DNA of 64,000 nt from contig CANTCQ010000002.1 of NCBI GenBank assembly GCA_947652325.1, positions 153,226 through 217,225 of the forward strand, given 5' to 3'. A program made the position numbers and the translations under genes. The stretch's first letter is position 1. Each line of letters begins with the position of its first letter. This document shows positions 9,895-19,850 of the stretch, one piece after another. Under the pieces are notes generated by a model. It was not told the origin of the DNA. It worked only from the letters and a program-made list of their open reading frames with translations, and did no database searches. Source of the stretch: an uncultured Mycoplasmatota bacterium. Its GTDB lineage: Bacteria; Bacillota_I; Bacilli_A; RF39; UBA660.

Positions 9895-10323
9895 TTATAT
9901 TTTTCTTTTTATATTAATTTCCATTTTTTTTAAAATTTCGTATGTTTTTTGTGTTTCTTCTTTTATTTTATTTGTATCAAAATTAATTGTGCTTAAGACT
10001 TCGTCTACAGCGGCATCGTAATCTCTTTTGTATTTATCGTTTAATGCATGCCAGTTGATGTTTTGAAAGTAAGCTATACATTCTTCGTAATAGGGAAGTT
10101 TTCTTTGAAGTAATAAAACAGCAATTACGGGGTATCCAGGATATCCTTGCCAGAAACTTGCATTATCTGTAGAAGAGTAGTTGTTTTCTTGCCATTTTAC
10201 TTCATAAGTTTTTTTGCTATCTGATGAATGAACGATTGCCATATTTTCTTTCATTTCAATACGATTATCTGCAATACAAGAATATGCTTCATAAATTTTA
10301 GCTATTGGAGGAATTTTTTCCAT
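9895..10323 (-). CDS. Hypothetical protein
   Basis: 142 aa ORF; no family recognised. Confidence 0.6.
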   Translation of the reverse strand: MEKIPPIAKIYEAYSCIADNRIEMKENMAIVHSSDSKKTYEVKWQENNYSSTDNASFWQGYPGYPVIAVLLLQRKLPYYEECIAYFQNINWHALNDKYKRDYDAAVDEVLSTINFDTNKIKEETQKTYEILKKMEINIKRKI

Positions 10324-10372
10324 TTTTCATCACCTATAGTTATTGTACTATACATTTATTTATTTTTATAGA

Positions 10373-10745
10373 TTAAAATTGCATCATTACATAGAAGTCA
10401 TTTTTATATTTATAATAGAATGAGTTTTCAATTTCTAATCCTGGAAATAAGTATTTTTTATTTTCAAAATCATAAATTGGAGTCCAATTTTCTTGGTAAC
10501 TTTGATAAAATGAAGTTTTGTATAAGTAGCTAATTAGTAATTTTTTATTTTTATTTAGTGAAGCAATTGCGTTGTTTACCGTTTTTTGAATAGAATCAGT
10601 TTCTGTTAAATGTGTTGCAATGTTTGAATAGCCAAATGTTGTCATGTTTTTCTTTTATTGAATCATTAATAATATCACCGATTTGGAATTTTATTTTGGC
10701 TACTATTTCCTCCCTTAAAATAAAAAAGATAGACATGATTTTGTT
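10373..10745 (-). pseudogene. SAM-dependent methyltransferase-like fragment, frameshifted
   Basis: ORF 10373-10645 (...IATHLTETDSIQKTVNNAIASLNKNKKLLISYLYKTSFY) is preceded in another frame by AKIKFQIGDIINDSIKEKHDNIWL. Confidence 0.5.
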
Positions 10746-10795
10746 CCTACCTACCTCTAGAGTTTAGCGTAAATTGCTAGAATTGTATCAAAATT

Positions 10796-10843
10796 AATGG
10801 TGTCCCCTCAGGGATTCGAACCCTGGACCCACTGATTAAGAGT
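10796..10843 (-). repeat. Partial tRNA-Lys 3' end (attachment-site duplicate)
   Basis: TGGTGTCCCCTCAGGGATTCGAACCCTGGACCCACTGATTAAGAGT matches the 3' part of the intact tRNA-Lys at 12160-12235 except for a compensatory T-stem pair. Confidence 0.85.
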
Positions 10844-11575
10844 TTATTTTCCAAAAATGCAAATAATTTAAGATATGTATAAAAATCCGATATTTTCTAA
10901 CTAAATTAAAATATGGACTAGTTTACTTAAATACTTTTATCTTCTTATTTTTCTAAATAAATATAATAAGTTTGCACCGAATTGCACCGATAAGTTATCT
11001 ACTGAACTTTTTGCACTAATTATCAATAGAATATGATTTGTTACTAATTTCTAATGATAAATAAAATTTTGGTGTAATTATTTCTACTAAAATACACCAT
11101 TTTTGCAAGTGCAAAAATTAATTTGCCACTTGTTTAGGACTTTAAAATAAGTGATTTATTTTTATTTAGTGGCAATTATCATATCCTGTTTTACTAATAA
11201 TTTTAAAATAATTGCATTTCTTTTAGGACTTTTTACTTCTATCTTCTTATAAGAAATAATTTCTTACCTTTAGAAGATATTGTATCATGTTTTAAAACAT
11301 AATCATAATCGTTATTAATTTTATTTAAAATTATTTTATTGAGATTCACATTTATTATTAATGATTACAAATTTCCACAAATGCTACCAGCATTATTTCA
11401 TTTAAGATATATTTAAAAATTTTGATTAATTTTAATTTTTGAAACATCAACATTTGACTTAAAAATATATTATTTCAAAAATTATTACTGACCAAATTGT
11501 TTAAAAATAGAATGAAAGAATACACTAAAGTTGCTACGAGCCAAATTGGTACAAACAAAAATCGCAATATTGCGA

Positions 11576-11947
11576 TTACCTTCCTTTTATTTGACTTTGA
11601 TATGCTTCTTCTCTTTTTTCTGGTGCATAAACATTACTTACAAAAAAATTTATTTCTTCTTTAGTCATTGTAGTTGGAACTTTATGAGGTTCCATATAAA
11701 AGATTATCGGTTCTACATTACACGCAAAATCTTTTCTTATATAAATATGTTCTTCAAAAACAGGATATATTTTGTCATTTGATAAACATTTTAAACCTAA
11801 TGGTGTTCTTACAAAACCAACATAATAACTATTATGTCCTGGCTTTCCTTTAAATAAACCATCTCCATTTGGATAACTAGTTATTCTTTTATCATAATCA
11901 TTGGCTATTCCAACAAAAACATCCTGAGTAAAGAATTGTTCTTTCAT
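11576..11947 (-). CDS. Hypothetical protein, cargo of the tRNA-Lys element
   Basis: 123 aa ORF with GGAGAA-type ribosome binding site; only intact gene in the element. Confidence 0.6.
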   Translation of the reverse strand: MKEQFFTQDVFVGIANDYDKRITSYPNGDGLFKGKPGHNSYYVGFVRTPLGLKCLSNDKIYPVFEEHIYIRKDFACNVEPIIFYMEPHKVPTTMTKEEINFFVSNVYAPEKREEAYQSQIKGR

Positions 11948-12159
11948 AAAAAATTCTCCTTTTAAATATTGGTTGTTATTCTATACTAAAATAGTATGTT
12001 TGTCAAATCAATCCGGTTTTAGTTAATAGATACTCCTTAGATATTTTCAATTTTATTTAAAAATTTTTGCACCGAAATTGCACCAGTTATAAATAAATTC
12101 TTCTTTTATTTATTGGCCCTAAAATATAAAAAAGCCTTAAAATAAGGCTAATAAACTAA

Positions 12160-12235
12160 TGGTGTCCCCTTAGGGATTCGAACCCTAGACCCACTGATTA
12201 AGAGTCAGTTGCTCTACCAACTGAGCTAAGGAGAC
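12160..12235 (-). tRNA. tRNA-Lys (CTT)
   Basis: Reverse strand GTCTCCTTAGCTCAGTTGGTAGAGCAACTGACTCTTAATCAGTGGGTCTAGGGTTCGAATCCCTAAGGGGACACCA. Confidence 0.93.
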
Positions 12236-12346
12236 AAATTTATGTATTACGTTTTTTATTATAACATAAAATTTTTAAAAGTGTTACATTATTTCATTAA
12301 AAGGTGTGAAATTAAAAAATTTATGTTATTATAAGATTAAATGTAG

Positions 12347-12649
12347 GTGGTAGTTGTGTTAAAAACAAAATATGAAAAAATGACTAAAGAAGAAAGGCAA
12401 AAACTTGTTTTGGATTATAAGAAAACAGAGGCAGGACGGGCAATGTGTAATCGTTTATTACGCCTTAATGTGATTGGTGCTATGGGAATACTATATTCTA
12501 TTTTTCTTTTTATTTATGAGTATAGTGATTTAAAATGGTCTGATTATTTGATTGTTGTATCTTTATTTTTAATCTCTATCTTTTTTATTTATATGGCATA
12601 TAGACTTAGAAAAAAGGTATTAAATCAGTTTGCTATTAAGAAAAGATAA
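12347..12649 (+). CDS. Hypothetical membrane protein
   Basis: 100 aa with two TM segments. Confidence 0.6.
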   Translation: MVVVLKTKYEKMTKEERQKLVLDYKKTEAGRAMCNRLLRLNVIGAMGILYSIFLFIYEYSDLKWSDYLIVVSLFLISIFFIYMAYRLRKKVLNQFAIKKR

Positions 12650-12652
12650 ATG

Positions 12653-12680
12653 AAAAAAGCTTTGAATTCAAAGCTTTTTA
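12653..12680 (+). terminator. Rho-independent terminator
   Basis: AAAAAAGCTTTGAATTCAAAGCTTTTT palindrome. Confidence 0.75.
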
Positions 12681-12689
12681 AAATCTTAA

Positions 12690-12780
12690 TGGCGGAGCAG
12701 GAGAGATTTGAACTCTCGCGCCAGTTACCCGACCTATACCCTTAGCAGGGGCACCTCTTCAGCCTCTTGAGTACTGCTCC
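12690..12780 (-). tRNA. tRNA-Ser (GCT)
   Basis: Long variable arm; reverse strand GGAGCAGTACTCAAGAGGCTGAAGAGGTGCCCCTGCTAAGGG...GCTCCGCCA. Confidence 0.92.
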
Positions 12781-12861
12781 ATAAGACTTACGTTCTCATT
12801 TTATAATAAATCTTCAAGATAGTCAATGCTAATTTTTGACGAAAAAAGCGAATAAGTTTCT

Positions 12862-13734
12862 TTATTCGCCGAGTGTTGCTTTTTTTATATTCTCGATATA
12901 GTTATTCATAATGGTTAAATAATTTTCATTGTTGTTTTTTTCTTCTGTTGTTAAAGTCATCATTGTATTTATTGTTACTATTTTTGCATCACATTCTTTT
13001 TCTAAATTTATAATTAGTTCTGATTTTTCTTCTGTATCTTTAATAAATATAGTTCTGTAATTTTTATTTTTTAAATTGTCTTTTATATTTTTTAAGTTGT
13101 TTGGTGTTTTATTTTCTTCATCTTCTAAAGAAATAACATTAAATCCATAACTATTTAAATATTTGAACATATTAGAAGATGCAACAATCGTGTCTCGATT
13201 CATACTTTTTGCACTTTTTGCAATATTCCTTAAGTCTGCATCTATTATAGATAATGTTTCAGCTAATTTTTTGTATTTAGTTTCAATTTCTTCATTTATA
13301 TATTTACTGTTCGTATAATCTTTTAGGCTATTTTTTATTGTTGTTGCTATTTTTAAATAGTAGTTGGGAGATAACCAAAGTTCTTCTAAACCATTTTCTA
13401 ATTTTAAATCATAAGAAATATCAATTAGATGTAAATTTTTATTATAATTGATTAAATTTTTAGCAATGTTTAATTCATTTGATAAACTATTGAAAATTAA
13501 AATATTGTTTTTACTGTATTCTTTAGTTCTTTTTTCCGTTAAAGCATAATTATTTACATCTGCTCCATCAGGGTAAATACTTATAATATTTCCTTGTTCA
13601 AAAATTTGTTCCGTAATGTAATGGATTGGATATACTGTTGTCAAGATATTTAATTTATCCGTTTTTTCTGTATCACAAGCAGTAGTCATTATAAGTAAAC
13701 ACATAAGTAGTAGTAAAGTGATTATTTTTTTCAT
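12862..13734 (-). CDS. Metal ABC transporter substrate-binding lipoprotein (ZnuA/TroA-like)
   Basis: Lipobox LLLMCLLIMTTAC; LNILTTVYPIHYITEQI, LWLSPNYYLKIATTIKNSL; no permease/ATPase nearby. Confidence 0.78.
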   Translation of the reverse strand: MKKIITLLLLMCLLIMTTACDTEKTDKLNILTTVYPIHYITEQIFEQGNIISIYPDGADVNNYALTEKRTKEYSKNNILIFNSLSNELNIAKNLINYNKNLHLIDISYDLKLENGLEELWLSPNYYLKIATTIKNSLKDYTNSKYINEEIETKYKKLAETLSIIDADLRNIAKSAKSMNRDTIVASSNMFKYLNSYGFNVISLEDEENKTPNNLKNIKDNLKNKNYRTIFIKDTEEKSELIINLEKECDAKIVTINTMMTLTTEEKNNNENYLTIMNNYIENIKKATLGE

Positions 13735-13736
13735 TT

Positions 13737-13955
13737 TTATTCTCCTTTATTTGGAACGGGGTCATATCCAAATTCACCATTTGGATGGCATCTTTTAAGT
13801 CTTTTTAATCCCAATTTTATTCCATTTTTTATTCCAAAATTTTCAATTGCTTTTATCATATATTCACTACAAGTAGGAGTAAATCTACATAAATTATGTG
13901 AAGCAAATGGGATGATTTGGTAGCACCTAATTATAAAAATAAGAATATTCTTCAT
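13737..13955 (-). CDS. yidD: Membrane protein insertion efficiency factor YidD
   Basis: CRFTPTCSEYMIKAI...RLKRCHPNGEFGYDPVP. Confidence 0.93.
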   Translation of the reverse strand: MKNILIFIIRCYQIIPFASHNLCRFTPTCSEYMIKAIENFGIKNGIKLGLKRLKRCHPNGEFGYDPVPNKGE

Positions 13956-14155
13956 ATTTTAAAATCACCAACTCAATTTTACTACAGATTTTATTTAATG
14001 TAAATTCTTTCAGAAGGTATTTCATTGACAATAAAAAGGATTATAAGGTAGAAATATGTTACAGTATGTTTCAAAAAGATAAAATTCCAAAGGGCTTTTA
14101 TTTGCATTTTGATAAGCTTAGTATAGGAGTATGATTTAATATTCAATATTTTCGA

Positions 14156-15280
14156 TTGGATATAACGATTTGGAATCCAGAAAAAAATTACGAAAAAGTA
14201 AAGAATATTCATTTAATCCCTTATTTAAAAACGATGATGCAATATATAAGAGAAAATGAAATGTTTTTTGAGAAGAAAGATGGTTTTAAAAAGGATATTT
14301 TGGAACTCGAGAATATTAAATTTTTAAATATAAGATATTTCCAGTTAACAAAAGAAGATATTGCTATCATTAGTAGTTTTCCTAAATTGTTGAATTTTCA
14401 TACTGTAGGTTGTTTTTTGGAAGCGGATTGTATTTTTGGTGGTTTTAAAGGACTTACCTATATGGATGAGAATTCCACATTTTCAAGTTTGGATATTTTA
14501 AATGGTTTTGCTGGGCAAACTCTTAAATTATATGAAAGTAAAATAATGAAACAAAACAAAAATGTATTGCTCTTAAATAATATATGTACCCATTTTAATA
14601 AATTACAAAATATGGACTATGAATATTTCTTTTTAACTACGGATGCTCCTAATATGCGTAAACTTGAAATATATAGCAACCCAAGATTACAAGATAAAGA
14701 TTTACTATTTATTTCTGGTTTTTATAATTTAGAAAGTATTTCGATTGAAGGAGAAGTATCTTCTTATGAGCAAATAGAAAAATTACGTAGAGTAATGTAT
14801 CTATTTTGTACAGACGAAAAAGAATTAGAAAATACGAAAGCTAGAAGAAATGATTTTGCTACTTATTTTGGCAACAAATCCATAAAAGTCCAAAAAAATT
14901 ATTTGATGATACAAAGAATGGCAATTCAAAATCAGTATCAAAAATTTTTTCATACACTTTATGTTCCGCGTTTACAAAGGGTGAGATGGCAAGATAAAAT
15001 TTCTAGTTATGATTTAGAACAAATAAGGAGTGAACTCAAAATCATAGCACAAATGTCTAGGAAAAAAAGAAAGGAACTTGCTAGAAAACCTAAAAAAGAA
15101 TATAATCTCTTTGATAGTCTTAACGAATTATGGTTTGATAAAATTTCAAATCCAGAAGATGAGGATGATTGTTATCTTGTAAATTCAAACACAGACCCTT
15201 TTGCAATGTATGATGATAAGGGTGTAAAAAAAGGCATAGATTATTACGTATTAAAAAGGAAAATTTATATAGAGGAATAA
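14156..15280 (+). CDS. Hypothetical protein with weak leucine-rich-repeat-like segments
   Basis: 374 aa ORF; ENIKFLNIRYFQLTKEDIAIISSFPKLLNFHTV, NMRKLEIYSNPRLQDKDLLFISGFYNLESISIEG. Confidence 0.6.
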   Translation: MDITIWNPEKNYEKVKNIHLIPYLKTMMQYIRENEMFFEKKDGFKKDILELENIKFLNIRYFQLTKEDIAIISSFPKLLNFHTVGCFLEADCIFGGFKGLTYMDENSTFSSLDILNGFAGQTLKLYESKIMKQNKNVLLLNNICTHFNKLQNMDYEYFFLTTDAPNMRKLEIYSNPRLQDKDLLFISGFYNLESISIEGEVSSYEQIEKLRRVMYLFCTDEKELENTKARRNDFATYFGNKSIKVQKNYLMIQRMAIQNQYQKFFHTLYVPRLQRVRWQDKISSYDLEQIRSELKIIAQMSRKKRKELARKPKKEYNLFDSLNELWFDKISNPEDEDDCYLVNSNTDPFAMYDDKGVKKGIDYYVLKRKIYIEE

Positions 15281-15380
15281 AGCATTTATGGAAAAGTAGA
15301 TGCTTTTTTATTAACGGATTCTGGAATTTACACCTCAAAGTATCCATGTTATAATGGTTAAGAAACTTTGGAGGATACTT

Positions 15381-16031
15381 ATGAAAGAAAAGCTAAAAGA
15401 ATATGGAATTATTATACAAAATGAATCCCTTTTAAGGACAGCTCTTACGCATAGTTCTTATTCAAATGAGCATAGTACCGAAAATTATGAACGATTGGAA
15501 TTTTTAGGAGATGCGGTCTTAGAACTTGTTACCAGTGAATACTTTTTTCTAAATACAGATTATAATGAAGGTAAAATGAGTAAAGTTCGGGCAAGTTATG
15601 TGTGTGAAGAAGCTTTGTTTGAATATGCAAAAGACATTTCACTATCTAAGTATATCCTTGTTGGGCATGGACAAGAAAAAGATGTAAATAGTACGATTAT
15701 TGCAGATGTATTTGAAAGTGTTCTTGCTGTTATTTATTTGGAAAATGGTCTTGCTGTTGTTAAAAAGTTTATCTTAGATTTAATTCTTCCTTACATTGAA
15801 AACAATGTTCAATTTATGTATGATTATAAGTCTCTTTTACAAGAAATGGTACAAACGGATAAAAAAAGTTTGGAGTATGTTTTAGTGTCTGAAACAGGGC
15901 CTGCTCATAAGAAATGTTTTACAGTAGAAGTTCAAATTGATGATTTGGTTTATGGAAAAGGTAGTGGCAGTAGTAAAAAAGAAGCAGAACAAAAAGCAGC
16001 CAAAGATGCTTATCAAAAAAGTTCAAAGTAG
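15381..16031 (+). CDS. rnc: Ribonuclease III
   Basis: ALTHSSYSNEH...NYERLEFLGDAVLELV; C-terminal dsRBD GKGSGSSKKEAEQKAAKDA; ATG 15381 preceded by GGAGG. Confidence 0.95.
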   Translation: MKEKLKEYGIIIQNESLLRTALTHSSYSNEHSTENYERLEFLGDAVLELVTSEYFFLNTDYNEGKMSKVRASYVCEEALFEYAKDISLSKYILVGHGQEKDVNSTIIADVFESVLAVIYLENGLAVVKKFILDLILPYIENNVQFMYDYKSLLQEMVQTDKKSLEYVLVSETGPAHKKCFTVEVQIDDLVYGKGSGSSKKEAEQKAAKDAYQKSSK

Positions 16032-16044
16032 GGAATGATTTTTT

Positions 16045-18987
16045 ATGTATTTAAAAAGTATTAAAGCAAATGGATTTAAATCGTTTGCAGATAAAACACA
16101 TATTTTACTTGATGATAATATTACTTGTGTTGTAGGTCCAAACGGAAGTGGAAAATCAAATATCGTAGATGCGGTTCGTTGGGTTTTAGGAGAGCAGTCT
16201 GTAAAATCGTTACGAGGTACCAATGCAATGAGCGATGTTATTTTTGCAGGGTCTAAATCCCGAGGAAGTGCAGCACGTGCTGAAGTGTCTTTAACATTTG
16301 ACAATAGTGATAAGTATTTGAAAAGTGATTTTTTAGAAATTGAAGTTAAGCGGGTTTTATATCGTAGTGGAGAAAGTGAATATTTTATTAATGGAGCTAG
16401 AGTTCGTTTAAAAGACATTACGGATTTGTTTTTAGATACAGGTGCTGGGAATGATTCATTTAATATCATTAGCCAAGGAAGCATTGAATCAGTCGTTAAT
16501 AGTAAACCGATTGATAGAAGGGTTATTTTTGAAGAAGCTGCTGGTGTTTTAAAATATAAAAAACGAAAAGAAGAAAGTCTAAAGAAACTTGAAAAAACAC
16601 GTGAAAATGTCGAAAAAGTTAATTTAATTATTGAAGAGTTAAAGGTGAATTTAGAACCTTTAAAAGTTCAAAGTGAAAATGCCAAGAAATATTTGGATTT
16701 AAAAGAAGAACTTAAAAATATTGAAATTGCTACGATTACAGAAGAAATTACAGGTATCAATGAAAACTATCAAAAATTAAAAATAGAGATTGAAAACTTA
16801 AATAAAAGGATAATGGAAGAAGATGCAACATCTAATGATGATGCCTCTAACTTAGAGACTTTAAAATTGAAAAGTATACGTTTGGATGAGGCAATTAACG
16901 ACACAAATAAAAAGTTACTTGATATGACTCGTAAGTTTGGAAATTTACAAAACGAAAAAATGATGTATACTGAACGCAAAAAGTTTTCTGGTGATACGAA
17001 AAATGTGGAGAATAATATCGTTTCTTTAAAGGAAGAAATTTTAGAATATGATAAATCCATTACTGTTTTGGATAATGAAATATCTAATTTAAGAGAAAAT
17101 TTGAAAAAGTTAGAGCATGATTTAGCAGATGTAAATGAAGAGGCAAGTTTTTCTAAAATTAAAAGAAGTTCTTTAAATAGTAAATTGCAAAATAATTTAC
17201 GAGAGTTATTTTCTTTAAAAAGCAAAGCAGATATTTTAGAACAAAATCTTTTAAATGATACAAAAATGCCAGTAGCTGTTAAAAATGTTTTAAACAATGT
17301 ACGTCTTAAAGGAATTTATAATACCATTGGAAAATTAATTCGTATTCCGGATGATTATGTAACAGCAATTGATGTTATTTTGGGGGCTAGTAGTCATTTT
17401 ATCGTGGTAGAAAATGAAACTTCAGCCAAAGAGGCCATTTCTTTTCTAAAAGAAAATAGGTTAGGAAGAGCTACTTTTTTTCCATTAAATGTTATAAAGA
17501 AAAGAAGTATTTATGAGGATGCAAAAAAAATAGCGGAACAAGAAAAAGGTTTTATTGGAATTGCTTCTGATTTAGTAGAGTATGATACTAAGTTTTCTTC
17601 TGTTATTGAAAATCAGTTAGGGAATGTTTTAGTTGTAAAAGATATTGATGTGTTAAATATGCTAGGTAAAAAGTTAGATTATAAATATAGAATTGTCAGT
17701 CTAGATGGAGAAGTCATGCATGCTGGTGGTTCTTTAACAGGTGGTACACAAAAAAATGACAATAGCATATTAAAAGATAAAATGAATTTGGAAACAACTA
17801 AAAAACAAATTGTTTTACTAGAAGAAAAGAAAGTAAAATTAGAAAAAGAATTGGAAGACTTTGAAAATGGTTTAAATGCTCTTGCTTTAAAAGAAGAAGA
17901 TTTGAATCGTAAAACGATTAATAGAAGAGAAAGTTTAAATGATAAGTTAATTATTTTAGAAGCAAAAAAACAGAAGCAACAAGAAATAAGTAAAGAATTA
18001 GAAGGTTCAGAGGCTTTGAAAGAGGGTAGTGTCGATGCTAAATTAATGGCATTGCTTGAAGAAGTGAATGAAGCTGAAACCCAAAAAAATATTATAGAAG
18101 CGAACTTAAATCAATTAAAAGAAGAAAAAAGTAGTCTTGCTAGTGAAATTGATGCATTAGAAAAAAAATACCGAGAAGCAAATAGCAATTATAATCGTTT
18201 GCAAACGGACTTAAAAAATAAAGAGGTCCTAATTGGAAAAATGGATATAAAACTTGATAATTTGCTTTTAACTTTGAATGAAAATTACAATTTGACTTAT
18301 GAAAATGCAAAATTAACATATGTTTTGGAAATGGAAGAAAGTGTTGCTAAAACAAAAGTGGCCAGTTTAAAAAGTGAAATTCATAAATTAGGAGAAGTCA
18401 ATGTTTTTGCTATCGACGAATATGATAGGGTGAGCACTCGGTATGAATTTTTAAATCATCAAAAGGAAGATTTGGAGGTTGCTAGTGCTAATTTAATTAG
18501 TATTATTGAAGAGATGGATACGATTATGATTGATAAGTTTAAAACGACTTTTATAGCTATAAGTGAAGAATTTGGGAAAGTTTTTATGAAATTATTTAAA
18601 GGTGGAAATGGAAAACTTTTACTTACAGACCCAGATAACATTTTAGAGACTGGTATTGAAATTGTTGCAGAACCTCCAGGAAAGAAGTTGAATTCGATTG
18701 GGCTTTTAAGTGGAGGAGAAAAAACGTTAACGGCGATATCTTTGTTATTTTCCGTTTTAAATGTAAAAACGGTACCATTTTGTATTTTAGATGAAGTAGA
18801 AGCAGCACTCGATGAAGCAAATGTCGATGCATTTGGAAAATACTTACAAGAGTATAAGAAAAATAGTCAATTTATATTGATTACCCATAAAAAAAGAACG
18901 ATGGAATATGCAGATACTTTGTATGGAATCACAATGCAAGAATCAGGTGTTAGTAAAATTGTTAGTGTAAAACTTGAAAATATGTAA
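16045..18987 (+). CDS. smc: Chromosome segregation protein SMC
   Basis: GPNGSGKSNIVDAVRWVLGEQSVKSLRG, hinge, LLSGGEKTLTAISLLFSVL, DEVEAALDEANV. Confidence 0.97.
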   Translation: MYLKSIKANGFKSFADKTHILLDDNITCVVGPNGSGKSNIVDAVRWVLGEQSVKSLRGTNAMSDVIFAGSKSRGSAARAEVSLTFDNSDKYLKSDFLEIEVKRVLYRSGESEYFINGARVRLKDITDLFLDTGAGNDSFNIISQGSIESVVNSKPIDRRVIFEEAAGVLKYKKRKEESLKKLEKTRENVEKVNLIIEELKVNLEPLKVQSENAKKYLDLKEELKNIEIATITEEITGINENYQKLKIEIENLNKRIMEEDATSNDDASNLETLKLKSIRLDEAINDTNKKLLDMTRKFGNLQNEKMMYTERKKFSGDTKNVENNIVSLKEEILEYDKSITVLDNEISNLRENLKKLEHDLADVNEEASFSKIKRSSLNSKLQNNLRELFSLKSKADILEQNLLNDTKMPVAVKNVLNNVRLKGIYNTIGKLIRIPDDYVTAIDVILGASSHFIVVENETSAKEAISFLKENRLGRATFFPLNVIKKRSIYEDAKKIAEQEKGFIGIASDLVEYDTKFSSVIENQLGNVLVVKDIDVLNMLGKKLDYKYRIVSLDGEVMHAGGSLTGGTQKNDNSILKDKMNLETTKKQIVLLEEKKVKLEKELEDFENGLNALALKEEDLNRKTINRRESLNDKLIILEAKKQKQQEISKELEGSEALKEGSVDAKLMALLEEVNEAETQKNIIEANLNQLKEEKSSLASEIDALEKKYREANSNYNRLQTDLKNKEVLIGKMDIKLDNLLLTLNENYNLTYENAKLTYVLEMEESVAKTKVASLKSEIHKLGEVNVFAIDEYDRVSTRYEFLNHQKEDLEVASANLISIIEEMDTIMIDKFKTTFIAISEEFGKVFMKLFKGGNGKLLLTDPDNILETGIEIVAEPPGKKLNSIGLLSGGEKTLTAISLLFSVLNVKTVPFCILDEVEAALDEANVDAFGKYLQEYKKNSQFILITHKKRTMEYADTLYGITMQESGVSKIVSVKLENM

Positions 18988-19018
18988 TAGTAGATTGTTT
19001 TTGGAGGAAAAATTAAAG

Positions 19019-19360
19019 ATGGAAAATAAAATATGTCAAAGTTGTGGTATGCCAATAACATCAAATGAACAATTAGGTACGAATAAAGATGGAAGTATCA
19101 ATATAGACTATTGTAAATATTGTTATGATGAAGGGAGTTTTATAGACAAATTTACAATGGAAGAATATATAGAAATGCGGTCAGAATATGGTTCACAAGT
19201 TGAAATGACTAATGAAGAAATGAGAGAGCATTGTACGAAATTATTTCCTACTTTAAAAAGATGGAAATGTACTTGTGACTATGAATGTGCTAGTGGGTAT
19301 AATCCTAATTGTACTTGTGAAAATCTAGAATGCCATTGTAGAGAAGAAAAGATGAAATAG
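19019..19360 (+). CDS. Zinc-ribbon domain protein
   Basis: CQSCGMPI...DYCKYCYDEGSF; multiple Cys pairs. Confidence 0.75.
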   Translation: MENKICQSCGMPITSNEQLGTNKDGSINIDYCKYCYDEGSFIDKFTMEEYIEMRSEYGSQVEMTNEEMREHCTKLFPTLKRWKCTCDYECASGYNPNCTCENLECHCREEKMK

Positions 19361-19484
19361 CAGGATATATTTTAGAAAAAGAAAATTAAAAAAATATAAC
19401 ACGGATGATTTTGAGATTTATGTTTATTATTTAGATATTATTGGAAAGAAATTGCAAATCTTAAGTTGAAAAGGAGATAAATTT

Positions 19485-19841
19485 ATGGCAAGAATAATAA
19501 AAAATAAAGAATTAGTAAATACCAGGTTAGCAACTAATTATGGTGGTTGGATGTATTGTGATACGTGTAATGAAAATATAGGATATTTATGCTATTCAAC
19601 TTATGATAAATTGGAATTAAAATATAAATGTAATTGTGGAAGCCAAGGTAGGGCAATAATAGATTTTGAAGATAGCAAGACAGGTCAAAATTGTAATGAT
19701 GAATTGGTTATTATAAAAAATAGATTATGTTGTCCTAAAGATAATGAACCTTTAATTACTATATTAGACAAAAAAGTGGCTAGTTATGAAGTAAAAATCA
19801 CTTGTAAATCGTGTGAAAATATTTATCAAAAAGTAAAATAA
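19485..19841 (+). CDS. Hypothetical Cys-rich (zinc-binding-like) protein
   Basis: CDTCNENIGYLCY...CNCGSQG...CCPKDN...CKSC pattern. Confidence 0.55.
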   Translation: MARIIKNKELVNTRLATNYGGWMYCDTCNENIGYLCYSTYDKLELKYKCNCGSQGRAIIDFEDSKTGQNCNDELVIIKNRLCCPKDNEPLITILDKKVASYEVKITCKSCENIYQKVK

Positions 19842-19850
19842 ACGTAATTT

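Larger units (their letters stand above)
10796..12205. mobile_element. Small decayed integrative element between duplicated tRNA-Lys 3' ends
   Basis: Direct repeat of tRNA 3' end at both borders; internal arm-like TTGCACCGA repeats; no integrase ORF. Confidence 0.65.

Noticed and set aside
16023-17297. Minus-strand ORFs inside smc
   Set aside because: Antisense shadows of a long conserved coding gene
19361-19484. Small decayed frame RKLKKYNTDDFEIYVYYLDIIGKKLQILS
   Set aside because: Suggestive of a gene remnant but too short to assign
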